A stretch of 64,000 nt of DNA from Gammaproteobacteria bacterium (lineage in GTDB: Bacteria; Pseudomonadota; Gammaproteobacteria; JAPPPA01). The position numbers were made by a program, and so were the translations under genes. The stretch's first letter is position 1. Every line of letters starts with the position of its first letter. The notes beneath the pieces were generated by a model. It was not told the origin of the DNA and did no database searches. It saw nothing but the letters and a program-made list of their open reading frames with translations. Shown here piece after piece: positions 1 to 11,160 of this stretch. The stretch is taken from NCBI GenBank assembly GCA_030425645.1, contig JAUHZK010000002.1, forward strand, positions 124,001-188,000, written 5' to 3'.

Positions 1-1754
1 TGACGGGTTTCTTCCGCCTTAGCGGCCTTCGCGGCAGGAGTATGGGTTGCCGCTTGATGGCTATCGCCCATAATCTGCAACTCAACCTGCAACGCCGGTA
101 GCTGCTGCTGCACAATTTCCACCAAACGCTGTCGTACACCATCCGGGCATACGGTGGCCATTTCTTGGCTGACACCCAGCACCAGTTGATTTTCTGTTTG
201 TTGGAGAATGGCGGTATTTTCAGCCAGCGCTACCAACATGCCTTTAAGCGGCAAACCGGCCGCAAACACTGCCCAGTCAATCGCAGCGGAATGCATTTCT
301 GATGCCGCGGACGGCTCAGCCACATACGACCCCTCTTGCATTGGCGCTTGTTCAGCTGGCTTTTCGATTGCTTTAGCAGGCGTTTCAAGCTCTGGCGCCG
401 AGCTCGCAGCGGGCTCTACCTTAGGCGTCGCTGAAGCTTTTGCTGGCGCCGCGGGATTCGCCTCTACGGTCGTCTTTGCGGCTAGTTCTTCTGCTAACGA
501 CTCATCATTTACTGTTTCTGATTCGGTAGCGGCCGCCGTAGCAACAGCTGGCGTTGCCGGATTTGCGTTACCTGGGCTCGCGTTAACTGGGCTGGCGTTG
601 CCTGCAGCTATACTCGCGGGGCTAGTTTGCGGTGTTTTTTTTTCTGCCGGCGCTGGCGCGCTTGCCGTCTGCGCTGGTTGAAATGCCAACATGCGCAACA
701 TAACCATTTCAAAGCCGGCCCGAGGCTCTGGTGCCAAATCCATATCACGTAGGCCGGCCACGGCGATCTGGTAATACAACTGAATATCCGCAGCCGACAG
801 TTGTGCAGCAAATTGTTTAACTGCTTCTAGCGCCGGGGTATCTTCCGGCAGCGCTTGTGGCGCTTGCTGACACACTGCGGCGCGTTGGCATAGCGAAGCC
901 AATTCCGACAGGCTAGCTTTCCAGTCGAAGCCAAAGCTCTGCAAATTTTCGATTTGTGCGAACGTGGCTGGCGCGTCGCCACTAATAATGGTCGATAACA
1001 ATTCCACGACCCGAGACTCGTCTACGGTGCCCAACATGGCACGTGTTTCCGCTTCAGCCAACTTGCCCGCACCAAAATTCAGAGCTTGATCCAACAGGCT
1101 TAATGAATCTCGTACCGAGCCGTCTGCTGCGCGTGCAATTAGACTCAATGCCGGTGACTCATAACTCACACCGTCTGCGTCTAATACCGCGGCCAAATGC
1201 GCCTTGATCTCGGAGGCGCTTAAACGGCGTAAATTAAACTGCAAGCAGCGCGACAGCACCGTCACCGGGATTTTTTGCGGATCAGTCGTCGCCAATAGAA
1301 ACTTAACGTGCTCAGGCGGCTCCTCAAGCGTTTTTAACAGCGCATTAAAGGCACTGTTTGAGAGCATGTGGACCTCATCGATTAGATACACCTTGTGGCG
1401 GCCACGTGTCGGCGCGTACTGGACGTTTTCAATCAACTCACGGATATCGTCAACACCTGTACGAGAAGCGGCGTCGATTTCGATTAGATCAACAAAGCGG
1501 CCGGCATCAATGTCGACGCAATGCGCGCATTCACCACAAGGATTAGCACTAACCCCTTTCTCGCAATTTAAGGCTTTAGAGAAAATACGTGCAATGGTGG
1601 TTTTGCCAACACCGCGGGTACCGGTGAATAAAAACGCATGGTGCACACGGTTAGCATCCAGGCCGTTAGCAAGCGCTTGTAACACATGCGACTGGCCAAC
1701 TACTTCAGAAAAATTACGCGGACGCGTTTTGCGTGCAAAAACCTGATAAGACAT
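1..1754 (-). CDS. dnaX: DNA polymerase III subunits tau/gamma (clamp loader), 3' end outside window
   Basis: Reads from ATG at 1754 leftwards through the window edge; 584 codons are present and the C-terminal part of tau is missing. The N-terminus MSYQVFARK, the Walker A motif GTRGVGKTT (about residues 45-53), four zinc-type cysteines just after it, the DEVHML Walker B region and the SRC sensor motif are those of the AAA+ clamp-loader ATPase that loads the beta sliding clamp. Domain III ends near residue 368 (LRMLAFQP). It is followed by a long Ala/Pro/Glu-rich linker typical of tau domain IV. A run of nine A in the message at codons 371-374 is a likely recoding site (separate entry). The 4.5S RNA gene lies upstream on the same strand. 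The family assignment is certain; only the end of the gene cannot be seen. Confidence 0.97.
   Translation of the reverse strand, partial: MSYQVFARKTRPRNFSEVVGQSHVLQALANGLDANRVHHAFLFTGTRGVGKTTIARIFSKALNCEKGVSANPCGECAHCVDIDAGRFVDLIEIDAASRTGVDDIRELIENVQYAPTRGRHKVYLIDEVHMLSNSAFNALLKTLEEPPEHVKFLLATTDPQKIPVTVLSRCLQFNLRRLSASEIKAHLAAVLDADGVSYESPALSLIARAADGSVRDSLSLLDQALNFGAGKLAEAETRAMLGTVDESRVVELLSTIISGDAPATFAQIENLQSFGFDWKASLSELASLCQRAAVCQQAPQALPEDTPALEAVKQFAAQLSAADIQLYYQIAVAGLRDMDLAPEPRAGFEMVMLRMLAFQPAQTASAPAPAEKKTPQTSPASIAAGNASPVNASPGNANPATPAVATAAATESETVNDESLAEELAAKTTVEANPAAPAKASATPKVEPAASSAPELETPAKAIEKPAEQAPMQEGSYVAEPSAASEMHSAAIDWAVFAAGLPLKGMLVALAENTAILQQTENQLVLGVSQEMATVCPDGVRQRLVEIVQQQLPALQVELQIMGDSHQAATHTPAAKAAKAEETR
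635..643 (-). promoter_or_regulatory. Nine-A slippery run in dnaX (predicted gamma-subunit frameshift or slippage site)
   Basis: On the coding strand the zero-frame codons are GAA AAA AAA ACA, which contains the heptamer A AAA AAA in the frame required for -1 slippage. It falls at residues 371-373, immediately after clamp-loader domain III. A -1 shift, or insertion of one A by RNA polymerase, adds Asn-Thr-Ala-Asn and meets TAG at 622-624, giving a 377-residue product. A +1 shift (one A lost) ends at TAG 608-610. In E. coli and Thermus, gamma is made from dnaX by ribosomal or transcriptional slippage on A-runs. No upstream Shine-Dalgarno-like stimulator or strong downstream stem was recognised, so which mechanism applies is open. 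Confidence 0.7.
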
Positions 1755-1836
1755 AGGGTACAGATGGGGTAAAACTGCTAATAATCAAGCAGTCACTGTA
1801 GCATTTTTGAGGGGATAAGCAGACGAAAAGATAAGG

Positions 1837-1950
1837 GTGGCAACCGACGCCAGCCGCACCCCGGCACCCGAGTCAGTTGCTACCGTTGCTTCCTTCCGGA
1901 CCTGGCGGGATTTACAACTTATCGTTGCGAGGGGACCGACGCCGGTCACC
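1837..1950 (-). ncRNA. ffs: Signal recognition particle 4.5S RNA
   Basis: The minus strand carries the highly conserved SRP RNA apical core CAGGTCCGGAAGGAAGCAAC (1886-1905 on the plus strand), which binds the Ffh M domain. The flanks close a long helix: about 13 consecutive pairs including G-U pair ACCGGCGTCGG near the 5' end with its partner near the 3' end, and GGTG at the extreme 5' end pairs with CCAC at the 3' end. Length of about 114 nt fits the bacterial 4.5S type without an Alu domain. Ends are set from the pairing and are good to a few bases. Its protein partner Ffh is encoded at 31 kb. The position between dnaX and a tRNA gene means it may share transcription with either. Confidence 0.95.
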
Positions 1951-1989
1951 ATTGAGCATTGCGCAGAAGCAAACGAACGGGATTGATTT

Positions 1990-2136
1990 GCGGCGTCCTG
2001 CCGCAAACCGCTTCGCGGCCGCTACGCGGTCCCAATCGGCAATCCTGCCGATTGGCCAAACCCAGAGGCAAAGCCTTGGGTTCAAATCTATCACTAACAC
2101 AAATTTTTAATAAGCGGCTTGCAACCGCTTCTTAAA
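1990..2136. repeat. Cluster of short palindromes between ffs and tRNA-Ser
   Basis: Six hairpin-forming units follow one another in about 150 bp: GCGGC/GCCGC (1990-2004), two tandem CCGC-N3-GCGG units (2008-2018 and 2019-2029), a perfect 9-bp stem CCAATCGGC/GCCGATTGG with a 6-nt loop (2032-2055), AACCCA/TGGGTT extended by AGGC/GCCT (2059-2082), and AAGCGG/CCGCTT inside a wider AT palindrome (about 2107-2138). No protein-coding frame is convincing here. The last unit directly follows the tRNA 3' end and could act as terminator or processing signal; the rest have no assigned role. Confidence 0.6.
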
Positions 2137-2139
2137 AAT

Positions 2140-2229
2140 TGGCGGAGAGAGAGGGATTCGAACCCTCGAAAGGTTTAACCCTTTACACGCGTTCCAGGCG
2201 AGCCCGTTCAACCACTCCGGCACCTCTCC
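2140..2229 (-). tRNA. tRNA-Ser, anticodon GGA
   Basis: A complete 90-nt class II tRNA. The acceptor GGAGAGG pairs with TCTCTCC (last pair G-U), and the discriminator G is followed by an encoded CCA. The D-stem is CCG/CGG, the anticodon loop CTGGAAC gives anticodon GGA (decoding UCC/UCU), the long variable arm has stem AAAGG/CCTTT, and the T-arm is GAGGG TTCGAAT CCCTC. The anticodon stem CTCGC/GCGTG has one T-T opposition at positions 28-42. The gene lies just upstream of the plus-strand Smr gene and on the opposite strand from it. Confidence 0.96.
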
Positions 2230-2291
2230 GCTATGGCACTCACCTAGGCAAATGCGAGGCGCGCAGTTTACTGGCTTACGGGGAAATTTCA

Positions 2292-2831
2292 ATGCAGAAT
2301 TGGCAAATGACTAACGATGGCGACAAACCTTTTGCGGAATTGATTAGCGATGTAAAGCCCCTACGTCGCTCGCAACGGGTTGTACCCCACAAACCCAAAC
2401 CAGCAGCTAAAGCCGTATTTAGCCAACGCGACCAACAATCGCTACTGGAAGAGAGCTTAAACGCGCCAGATTTCAGCCAAATTGAAACCGGCGACATTCT
2501 CAGTTGGCACCGTGATGGCATACAGAAGACCGTGCTGCGCAAACTTAGACGCGGGCACTACACGGCACATGACGAATTGGACCTTCACGGTCTCAACCAA
2601 ACCAAAGCCAAAACCGCGGTACAAAGCTTTCTCAACCACGCCGCATACCATCACCACAGCTGTGTTCGTATTGTGCATGGTAAAGGGAATCGCTCAGAGT
2701 ACGGCCCGGTCTTAAAAAGGGCCATCGGTGGCTGGTTGGTAAAGCGAAAGGATGTGATGGCCTTTGCCAGCACTCCAGCTCATGATGGTGGCACCGGCGC
2801 TATCTACGTGTTGTTAAAAACAGCGCGTTAA
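2292..2831 (+). CDS. Smr-domain protein (SmrA/YdaL-like putative DNA or RNA endonuclease)
   Basis: 179 residues from ATG 2292, which has GGGGAA upstream; the frame runs further 5' only through antisense tRNA sequence, so that extension is not real. The C-terminal half is an Smr domain, with LDLHG at 96-100, the HGKG signature at 129-132 and GGTGA followed by YVLLK at 166-176. The N-terminal 90 residues are the charged region seen in stand-alone gammaproteobacterial Smr proteins (SmrA/SmrB size class, about 180 residues). Smr domains have nicking or RNA-cleaving activity in relatives such as MutS2, SmrA and SmrB; the substrate here cannot be told from sequence. It converges on truD with a 17-bp gap and no evident terminator. 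Confidence 0.85.
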   Translation: MQNWQMTNDGDKPFAELISDVKPLRRSQRVVPHKPKPAAKAVFSQRDQQSLLEESLNAPDFSQIETGDILSWHRDGIQKTVLRKLRRGHYTAHDELDLHGLNQTKAKTAVQSFLNHAAYHHHSCVRIVHGKGNRSEYGPVLKRAIGGWLVKRKDVMAFASTPAHDGGTGAIYVLLKTAR

Positions 2832-2848
2832 GGATCAAAATTTAAGGG

Positions 2849-3733
2849 CTAAACAAGCACCAGCTCTCTCAATACCGCCGTCGCATAACTACCTGCTGGC
2901 AAGCTAAAGCTTAACAGCGCATCGCTACCCTGCCACAGCAGCTGCGGTGCCTCTAAAGCCAATTGTAACGGCCGTTTTTGCATCTTACAGCCTTGCTTTA
3001 CCAGCCAGTCACTCTGGGCCTGATACTGGGTTAGCAGCGTTGCCAGCTCGGCCGGTGGATCAAATCGCATCGCACCCAGCAAAAACCCATCGGCTACCAA
3101 CTGCTTGTCAACGGCCTCAGCGGCTTGCAGGTTAAACAACCAAGCCCTTAAAGCACTGATCAAAAATCCCTTCTCAGCGCGGTTGCGCGGCCGATACTGC
3201 CCCTGGCGCCAACGTTCAGCCAACAACAAATTAGCGGCGCCATGTCCAAACCGTTGACTGCCAAAGTAATTCGGAACACCATCGGCGCACAGCGCGACAA
3301 ACCGCTTCTGCAAAAGATTGGGGTCATCAACATCACGCAAACGAATCTCAAAGCGGTTGCCTTGCAGCGCGCCTCTTTGCAGCTTTTTAGCCGCGGGCTG
3401 ATAGCTCATTAGCGTGACGCCGGGGATAGACAGCTTGGCGGCAAGCTCAGCGGCTCCTAGGCGGACTGAGAACCACTGTTGAGTAATGCCTTGGCGATCC
3501 TTCATGCCAGCGTAACTGACGTCAGCGCCAGGGCGTCGAAAATGTCGAGCTAGTTGCCCAGCAACCCAGGTCGTGTTCTGGCCCTGCTTTTGCAGTTCTA
3601 GCCACAAATGCTCTTGCTGCTGACCGACAGGAGGTTTGTATCCCAGGACCTCGGTTACTTTAAAGTCTTCCAGCTGCGCTTTAAAACGCCCTTTCGACAG
3701 CGGTCGGCCGTGGCGGTATGGCAACGCTGCCAT
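2849..3733 (-). CDS. truD: tRNA pseudouridine(13) synthase TruD
   Basis: TruD converts U13 in tRNA-Glu to pseudouridine. Family landmarks are the early FKVTEVLGY segment, the YAGMKDRQG block that contains the catalytic aspartate, and the NYFGSQRFG block. The frame is open back to 3847, but that would overlap ispF by 74 bp. ATG at 3733 gives 294 residues and puts the first conserved block at the usual distance; GTG at 3751 is the alternative. Neither has a strong ribosome-binding site, so the start is uncertain by six codons. It lies downstream of ispF as in pseudomonads. The genes that usually follow (surE, pcm, nlpD) are absent here. Confidence 0.9.
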   Translation of the reverse strand: MAALPYRHGRPLSKGRFKAQLEDFKVTEVLGYKPPVGQQQEHLWLELQKQGQNTTWVAGQLARHFRRPGADVSYAGMKDRQGITQQWFSVRLGAAELAAKLSIPGVTLMSYQPAAKKLQRGALQGNRFEIRLRDVDDPNLLQKRFVALCADGVPNYFGSQRFGHGAANLLLAERWRQGQYRPRNRAEKGFLISALRAWLFNLQAAEAVDKQLVADGFLLGAMRFDPPAELATLLTQYQAQSDWLVKQGCKMQKRPLQLALEAPQLLWQGSDALLSFSLPAGSYATAVLRELVLV

Positions 3734-3773
3734 TGCGTCGAAAACAAACACGCTTACGGGTCGGCTGGAAAGA

Positions 3774-4253
3774 CTAAATCGCCTGAAGCAGGCACACGGC
3801 AAAGGCCGCGATACCTTCTTTGCGACCCGTGAAGCCGAGGTGTTCACTCGTCGTGGCTTTAATATTCACGGCATTGGCTGGCAAATCGAGCAAGGCCGCC
3901 ACACGCGCCTTCATGGCGGCAATATATGGTGCCAATTTAGGTTGCTGGGCGACGATGGTTAGATCACAGTTACCCGTTTTCCAGCCCGCTTTCGCCACAT
4001 GCTCAACCACAGTAGTCAGTAGATCCGCACTATCTGCGCCCTTCCAAGCACTATCGGTATCCGGGAAATAATGGCCAATATCGCCTAGCCCGGCGGCGCC
4101 GAGCAAGGCATCTGCCAAAGCATGTAGCGCGACATCACCATCAGAATGCGCTTTAAAGCCTTGATTAAAATCAACTTTAACGCCACATAGCATTAGATGG
4201 TCACCAGCTTCAAAGGCATGAACATCAATACCCTGACCAATACGAATATTCAT
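3774..4253 (-). CDS. ispF: 2-C-methyl-D-erythritol 2,4-cyclodiphosphate synthase
   Basis: Fifth step of the MEP isoprenoid pathway: cyclisation of CDP-ME 2-phosphate with release of CMP. The protein has 159 residues from ATG 4253, the usual IspF length. The metal ligands D10, H12 (GIDVH) and H44 are visible, as are AHSDGD, the TTSEHLG motif and the C-terminal GRKEGI. A GTG at 4319 would add 22 Arg/Lys/Asn-rich residues, but those come from a 12-bp tandem repeat (separate entry) and are unlikely to be translated. GAGAGG, the last repeat unit, is placed to act as ribosome-binding site. ispD, the enzyme two steps earlier, is immediately upstream. Confidence 0.96.
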   Translation of the reverse strand: MNIRIGQGIDVHAFEAGDHLMLCGVKVDFNQGFKAHSDGDVALHALADALLGAAGLGDIGHYFPDTDSAWKGADSADLLTTVVEHVAKAGWKTGNCDLTIVAQQPKLAPYIAAMKARVAALLDLPANAVNIKATTSEHLGFTGRKEGIAAFAVCLLQAI

Positions 4254-4262
4254 CTTCTTAAG

Positions 4263-4298
4263 CCTCTCATTACGCTTCCCATTACGTTTCCGATTACG
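4263..4298 (-). repeat. 12-bp tandem repeat, three units, in the ispD-ispF gap
   Basis: On the coding strand the units are CGTAATCGGAAA, CGTAATGGGAAG and CGTAATGAGAGG, which share CGTAAT and end in a purine-rich hexamer. They fill the space between the ispD stop and the ispF ATG, and the last hexamer sits about 9 nt before the ATG. The unit length keeps any reading frame intact. Expansion or contraction would alter spacing and the number of Shine-Dalgarno-like purine tracts. Confidence 0.8.
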
Positions 4299-4311
4299 TT
4301 GTTGGGCGCTT

Positions 4312-5001
4312 TTAGACACGTCCCATATAGGCGGCTACTGCCACTAAATCTTCCGGCAAAGTTACTTTGATATTAGCGGCACTGCCCTGCACGATGACCA
4401 CCTCTAGCCCTCGGGCTTCAATAGCGGAGGCTTCATCGGTCACCACCACGCTTTGCTGGCGGCAATGCTCTAAAGCAGCCAGTAGAACACCCAAGGGCGC
4501 AGCCTGCGGCGTTAAGGCACGCCATAACTGACTACGATCAACGGTTTTTTCTACCCGCGAGTCAGCAGACACTTGCTTGATGGTGTCAGCCACCGGGGCC
4601 GCTAGAATCGCCGCGCCATCGTCAGGCACGCTTTCCAGCAAGGCGGCAACATCTTGTTTTGGCAAATATGGACGCGCGGCGTCATGTACCAGCACTAAGG
4701 CATCATCACTTACACCACTACTGCGCAGTGACTGCAAAGCGGCGAAAACGGAGTCGGCACGCTCAGCACCGCCCGTAACCGTGTTCAGCGGTACATCGAC
4801 GTTAGGCGATTGCCAATATTGGTCAGCTGCCGCCAATGCTACCGCCACCGACAGGCACTGGCCTCCGGCAAGACAAGCCTCAATGGCATGATGAATAATG
4901 GGTTTATTAGCAATGCTCGCGTATTGCTTAGGCTGCTGTGTACCAAAACGGCTGCCGATACCGGCCGCTGGCACTACCAAATGGAAACACCGTTGCGACA
5001 C
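4312..5001 (-). CDS. ispD: 2-C-methyl-D-erythritol 4-phosphate cytidylyltransferase
   Basis: Third step of the MEP pathway, transferring CMP from CTP to MEP. The nucleotide-binding start PAAGIGSRFG with PKQY, the VHDAARP motif and the ATP/TPQ-type segment near the middle identify IspD. I chose GTG at 5001, which overlaps the ftsB stop codon by one base (TAGTG) and is preceded by GGTG; it gives 229 residues. A TTG at 5022 is the other in-frame option but would overlap ftsB by 22 bp. The order ftsB-ispD-ispF-truD is the pseudomonad one, although enterics keep the same partners. Confidence 0.95.
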   Translation of the reverse strand: MSQRCFHLVVPAAGIGSRFGTQQPKQYASIANKPIIHHAIEACLAGGQCLSVAVALAAADQYWQSPNVDVPLNTVTGGAERADSVFAALQSLRSSGVSDDALVLVHDAARPYLPKQDVAALLESVPDDGAAILAAPVADTIKQVSADSRVEKTVDRSQLWRALTPQAAPLGVLLAALEHCRQQSVVVTDEASAIEARGLEVVIVQGSAANIKVTLPEDLVAVAAYMGRV

Positions 5002-5270
5002 TACTCGCCCACCGTTACCCAAGTTTCATCAGCATGAATTAAGCCCAAATCCTCGCGTGCGCGACGCTCTATTTCATCGGGGTCGTTTTTCAAGCCATCA
5101 ATCTGGTGCACCAAGGCGGCGTTATCCGCTTCGAGTTCGCGATTGTGCGACTCTTGCTCGGCAATCTGTTGCTCAAGGTGGCGTACCTCTGGCACACCAC
5201 CTTCGCGATTCCAAAGGCGCCATTGCAAACCAATTAACGCCAATGCCAACAGAATAATTAAAGGCCGCAT
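5001..5270 (-). CDS. ftsB: Cell division protein FtsB
   Basis: 89-residue bitopic inner-membrane protein. One hydrophobic segment (residues 3-17) is followed by a heptad-patterned coiled coil (about 25-62) rich in Glu, Gln and Leu, and a short periplasmic tail with the DPDEIERRAREDLG block typical of FtsB. FtsB forms a complex with FtsL and FtsQ at the division septum and links early and late divisome assembly. It is placed between eno and ispD, the standard location, with a one-base overlap with ispD that suggests translational coupling. Confidence 0.95.
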   Translation of the reverse strand: MRPLIILLALALIGLQWRLWNREGGVPEVRHLEQQIAEQESHNRELEADNAALVHQIDGLKNDPDEIERRAREDLGLIHADETWVTVGE

Positions 5271-5310
5271 GGGCTGGCTATATCGCTAACAATACGCGGC
5301 CTGGCCAACA

Positions 5311-9188
<3,878 letters not shown>

Positions 9189-9367
9189 ACGCTAAACAGA
9201 ATCACCGTGAAGACGGGCATACATGCTAACGGATTAGGCCCTTTTTCTCAATAAATTTAAGTGCTTTTAACGGAACATCTATCCAGCGCCCTTGTCCGAA
9301 GTTACAATGCGTGAATTGCTTAATTTCATAAGCAACACAAGAATTTCTTTTGGAGACACAGTAGCCC

Positions 9368-11146
9368 ATGCGCTTCACTACGCGAACGCTTACGCGCGCC
9401 CTTACCGCCGCCGGATTATCATTGCTTGTTGCAGCCTGTGACATTGGCGACGGGAATGGCATTGTTAGTCTAGAAATCGTTGAATTTGAAGGCGGTACCG
9501 ACTATGAAATGCGTGCTGACCAGTGTGAGGGCAAGCTGCTTGCTGCCATTGCCACCTTCACCGACGGGCAACGGGTGGCCTATACGCACCGTGTCGACTG
9601 GTCAATTGCTAGCGGCGACGCCAGCTTAGTGGAACTCCAGAACAGCTTTGGCACCACAACGGCGGCCGAAATTGTACCCACGCTAGACACCACCGCGGGC
9701 GATACCATTACAGTTAGCGCCAGCTATATTGATTTGAGCACCACTCGAGATATTTCGGTCACGGATATTTCCGTAGAAAGCCTACAAATCGAACCCGCCA
9801 ACTCAGCCGTTATTACCGGCGAGACCCAAGCCGTTTCTCTGATTATTACGCTTAGCGACGGCACTGTTATCGACAACCCCGCGCGCGCCATCACCTCAGA
9901 GCTGGATGACGAAACAGCATTTACTGTCGGCAGCATTAACGTTGCCGGCCAACAACAGCTAGTCAGCACTGAAACTACCGGTTCAGCTGAATTCACTGCA
10001 ACATTCTGCGCCCGCCTCGACGGCGACGACGCCAGCGCCAACACGCTACGCAAGACCGCGACAATGCAGGCCACTCACTACGCTGGCGACGACGCAGAGC
10101 TGAAAATTTTGCAAAACTTTAACGGCTTAGGCGCCGAAACCGTCGATGAAAATATCGATTACCGTCTACCAACCGACACCAGTTTTGGCATTGCTGGCCA
10201 ATTAATCTTTCCTAATGGTGTTACCCGCCAGCTCAGCGCCGGCTCGGTTACTTGGACAGCCTCAGATACCGAAGGCGAATGTAACGATGACAACGCCTGC
10301 GCCGCCACTATTGATGGTCTTGGCAATATTTCCAACAGTACCGCTGGCACAGTGGTTATCGACGGCAGTTTCAACACATTGGATGACGTTGCGCTTAGCG
10401 TGACAGACAAAATGACGCTGAATATTGTCGATATTAATTACCAAACACCGAGCTTCGAACTTCGCGACGAAAGCCGCGCGACCATCGACACATCAACTGA
10501 CCCTGCCGTTTCGCTCACCAATAACACGGTTCGCGTACTACGCTTTATCGCTCTCTTGGTTGATGACAAAGGCACCGCCGACACCGGCGACGACGAAACC
10601 TATGAGCTTCCAGTGAATCCTAACTTCGTACTGGATGACGCTAGCAATGCCGATTTACTGACCGCCTCCGGCAGCATTTTGTCCGCCAGCAGCGAAGGCA
10701 GTATCAGCAGCGCCACGATAAATATTAGCTCCGACCTTTTGCCCGGCAGCACAGAAGCTGGCTTTAGCAACAACATCCCTAGCTTTACGCTCGAGGTTCA
10801 CCAGCTAGAACCCGGCAACATCATGATTGACGCTGACGGCGACCTGAACGAACCCCGGGAAACAACCGCGACCATGACGGTTGGCGAGACGCTACAGCTT
10901 CAGAGCTTTCTGCCCTTTGCCGGCAAAGATTCTGTTTTGCAGACTGGCGTAACCAATTGGGTGGTTAACAACACTGATAGCGAATTTGTTAACGTGCAGA
11001 ACCTAACCTCCGACGGCTTAGTGACTGCACTCGCTGCCGGCACAGCAACAGTAACAGCCAAGCATCAGTTTGTTACGGCTAACGGTGACACGCACGACAG
11101 CGAAGCCGAAATCGTTATTACCGTTAACGCCGCACCGGCACCTTAG
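9368..11146 (+). CDS. Predicted lipoprotein with bacterial Ig-like domains, function unknown
   Basis: 592 residues. The N-terminus is a lipoprotein signal: basic residues, a hydrophobic stretch and the lipobox LVAAC with Cys24; the residue after Cys is Asp, the inner-membrane retention signal in E. coli terms. The rest is Thr/Ser/Asp-rich and beta-strand-like. It looks like several immunoglobulin-like (Big_2 type) modules; the clearest is the last one (about residues 495-585), ending in GLVTALAAGTATVTAKH. No enzyme motif is visible. GGAG lies 13 bp before ATG 9368, a rather long spacing. The gene breaks the usual pyrG-tilS neighbourhood and faces the opposite way. Its GC content looks like that of the neighbours. 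A surface or periplasmic adhesion/structural role is only a guess. Confidence 0.8.
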   Translation: MRFTTRTLTRALTAAGLSLLVAACDIGDGNGIVSLEIVEFEGGTDYEMRADQCEGKLLAAIATFTDGQRVAYTHRVDWSIASGDASLVELQNSFGTTTAAEIVPTLDTTAGDTITVSASYIDLSTTRDISVTDISVESLQIEPANSAVITGETQAVSLIITLSDGTVIDNPARAITSELDDETAFTVGSINVAGQQQLVSTETTGSAEFTATFCARLDGDDASANTLRKTATMQATHYAGDDAELKILQNFNGLGAETVDENIDYRLPTDTSFGIAGQLIFPNGVTRQLSAGSVTWTASDTEGECNDDNACAATIDGLGNISNSTAGTVVIDGSFNTLDDVALSVTDKMTLNIVDINYQTPSFELRDESRATIDTSTDPAVSLTNNTVRVLRFIALLVDDKGTADTGDDETYELPVNPNFVLDDASNADLLTASGSILSASSEGSISSATINISSDLLPGSTEAGFSNNIPSFTLEVHQLEPGNIMIDADGDLNEPRETTATMTVGETLQLQSFLPFAGKDSVLQTGVTNWVVNNTDSEFVNVQNLTSDGLVTALAAGTATVTAKHQFVTANGDTHDSEAEIVITVNAAPAP

Positions 11147-11160
11147 CCACAGAACTAAAG

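Noticed and set aside
208-681. Plus-strand 157-codon frame antisense to dnaX
   Set aside because: Very Ala/Ser/Gly-rich translation without a start signal, entirely explained as the reverse of the Ala/Pro/Glu linker of DnaX.
3734-3847. Longer truD start at 3847
   Set aside because: It would overlap ispF by 74 bp and the extra 38 residues have no TruD homology; the 3733 or 3751 start is better.
9226-9369. Minus-strand 47-codon frame overlapping the lipoprotein start
   Set aside because: It looks protein-like near its end (GRWIDVPLKALKF) but has no good ribosome-binding site, lies across the promoter and start of the plus-strand gene, and matches no family I know.
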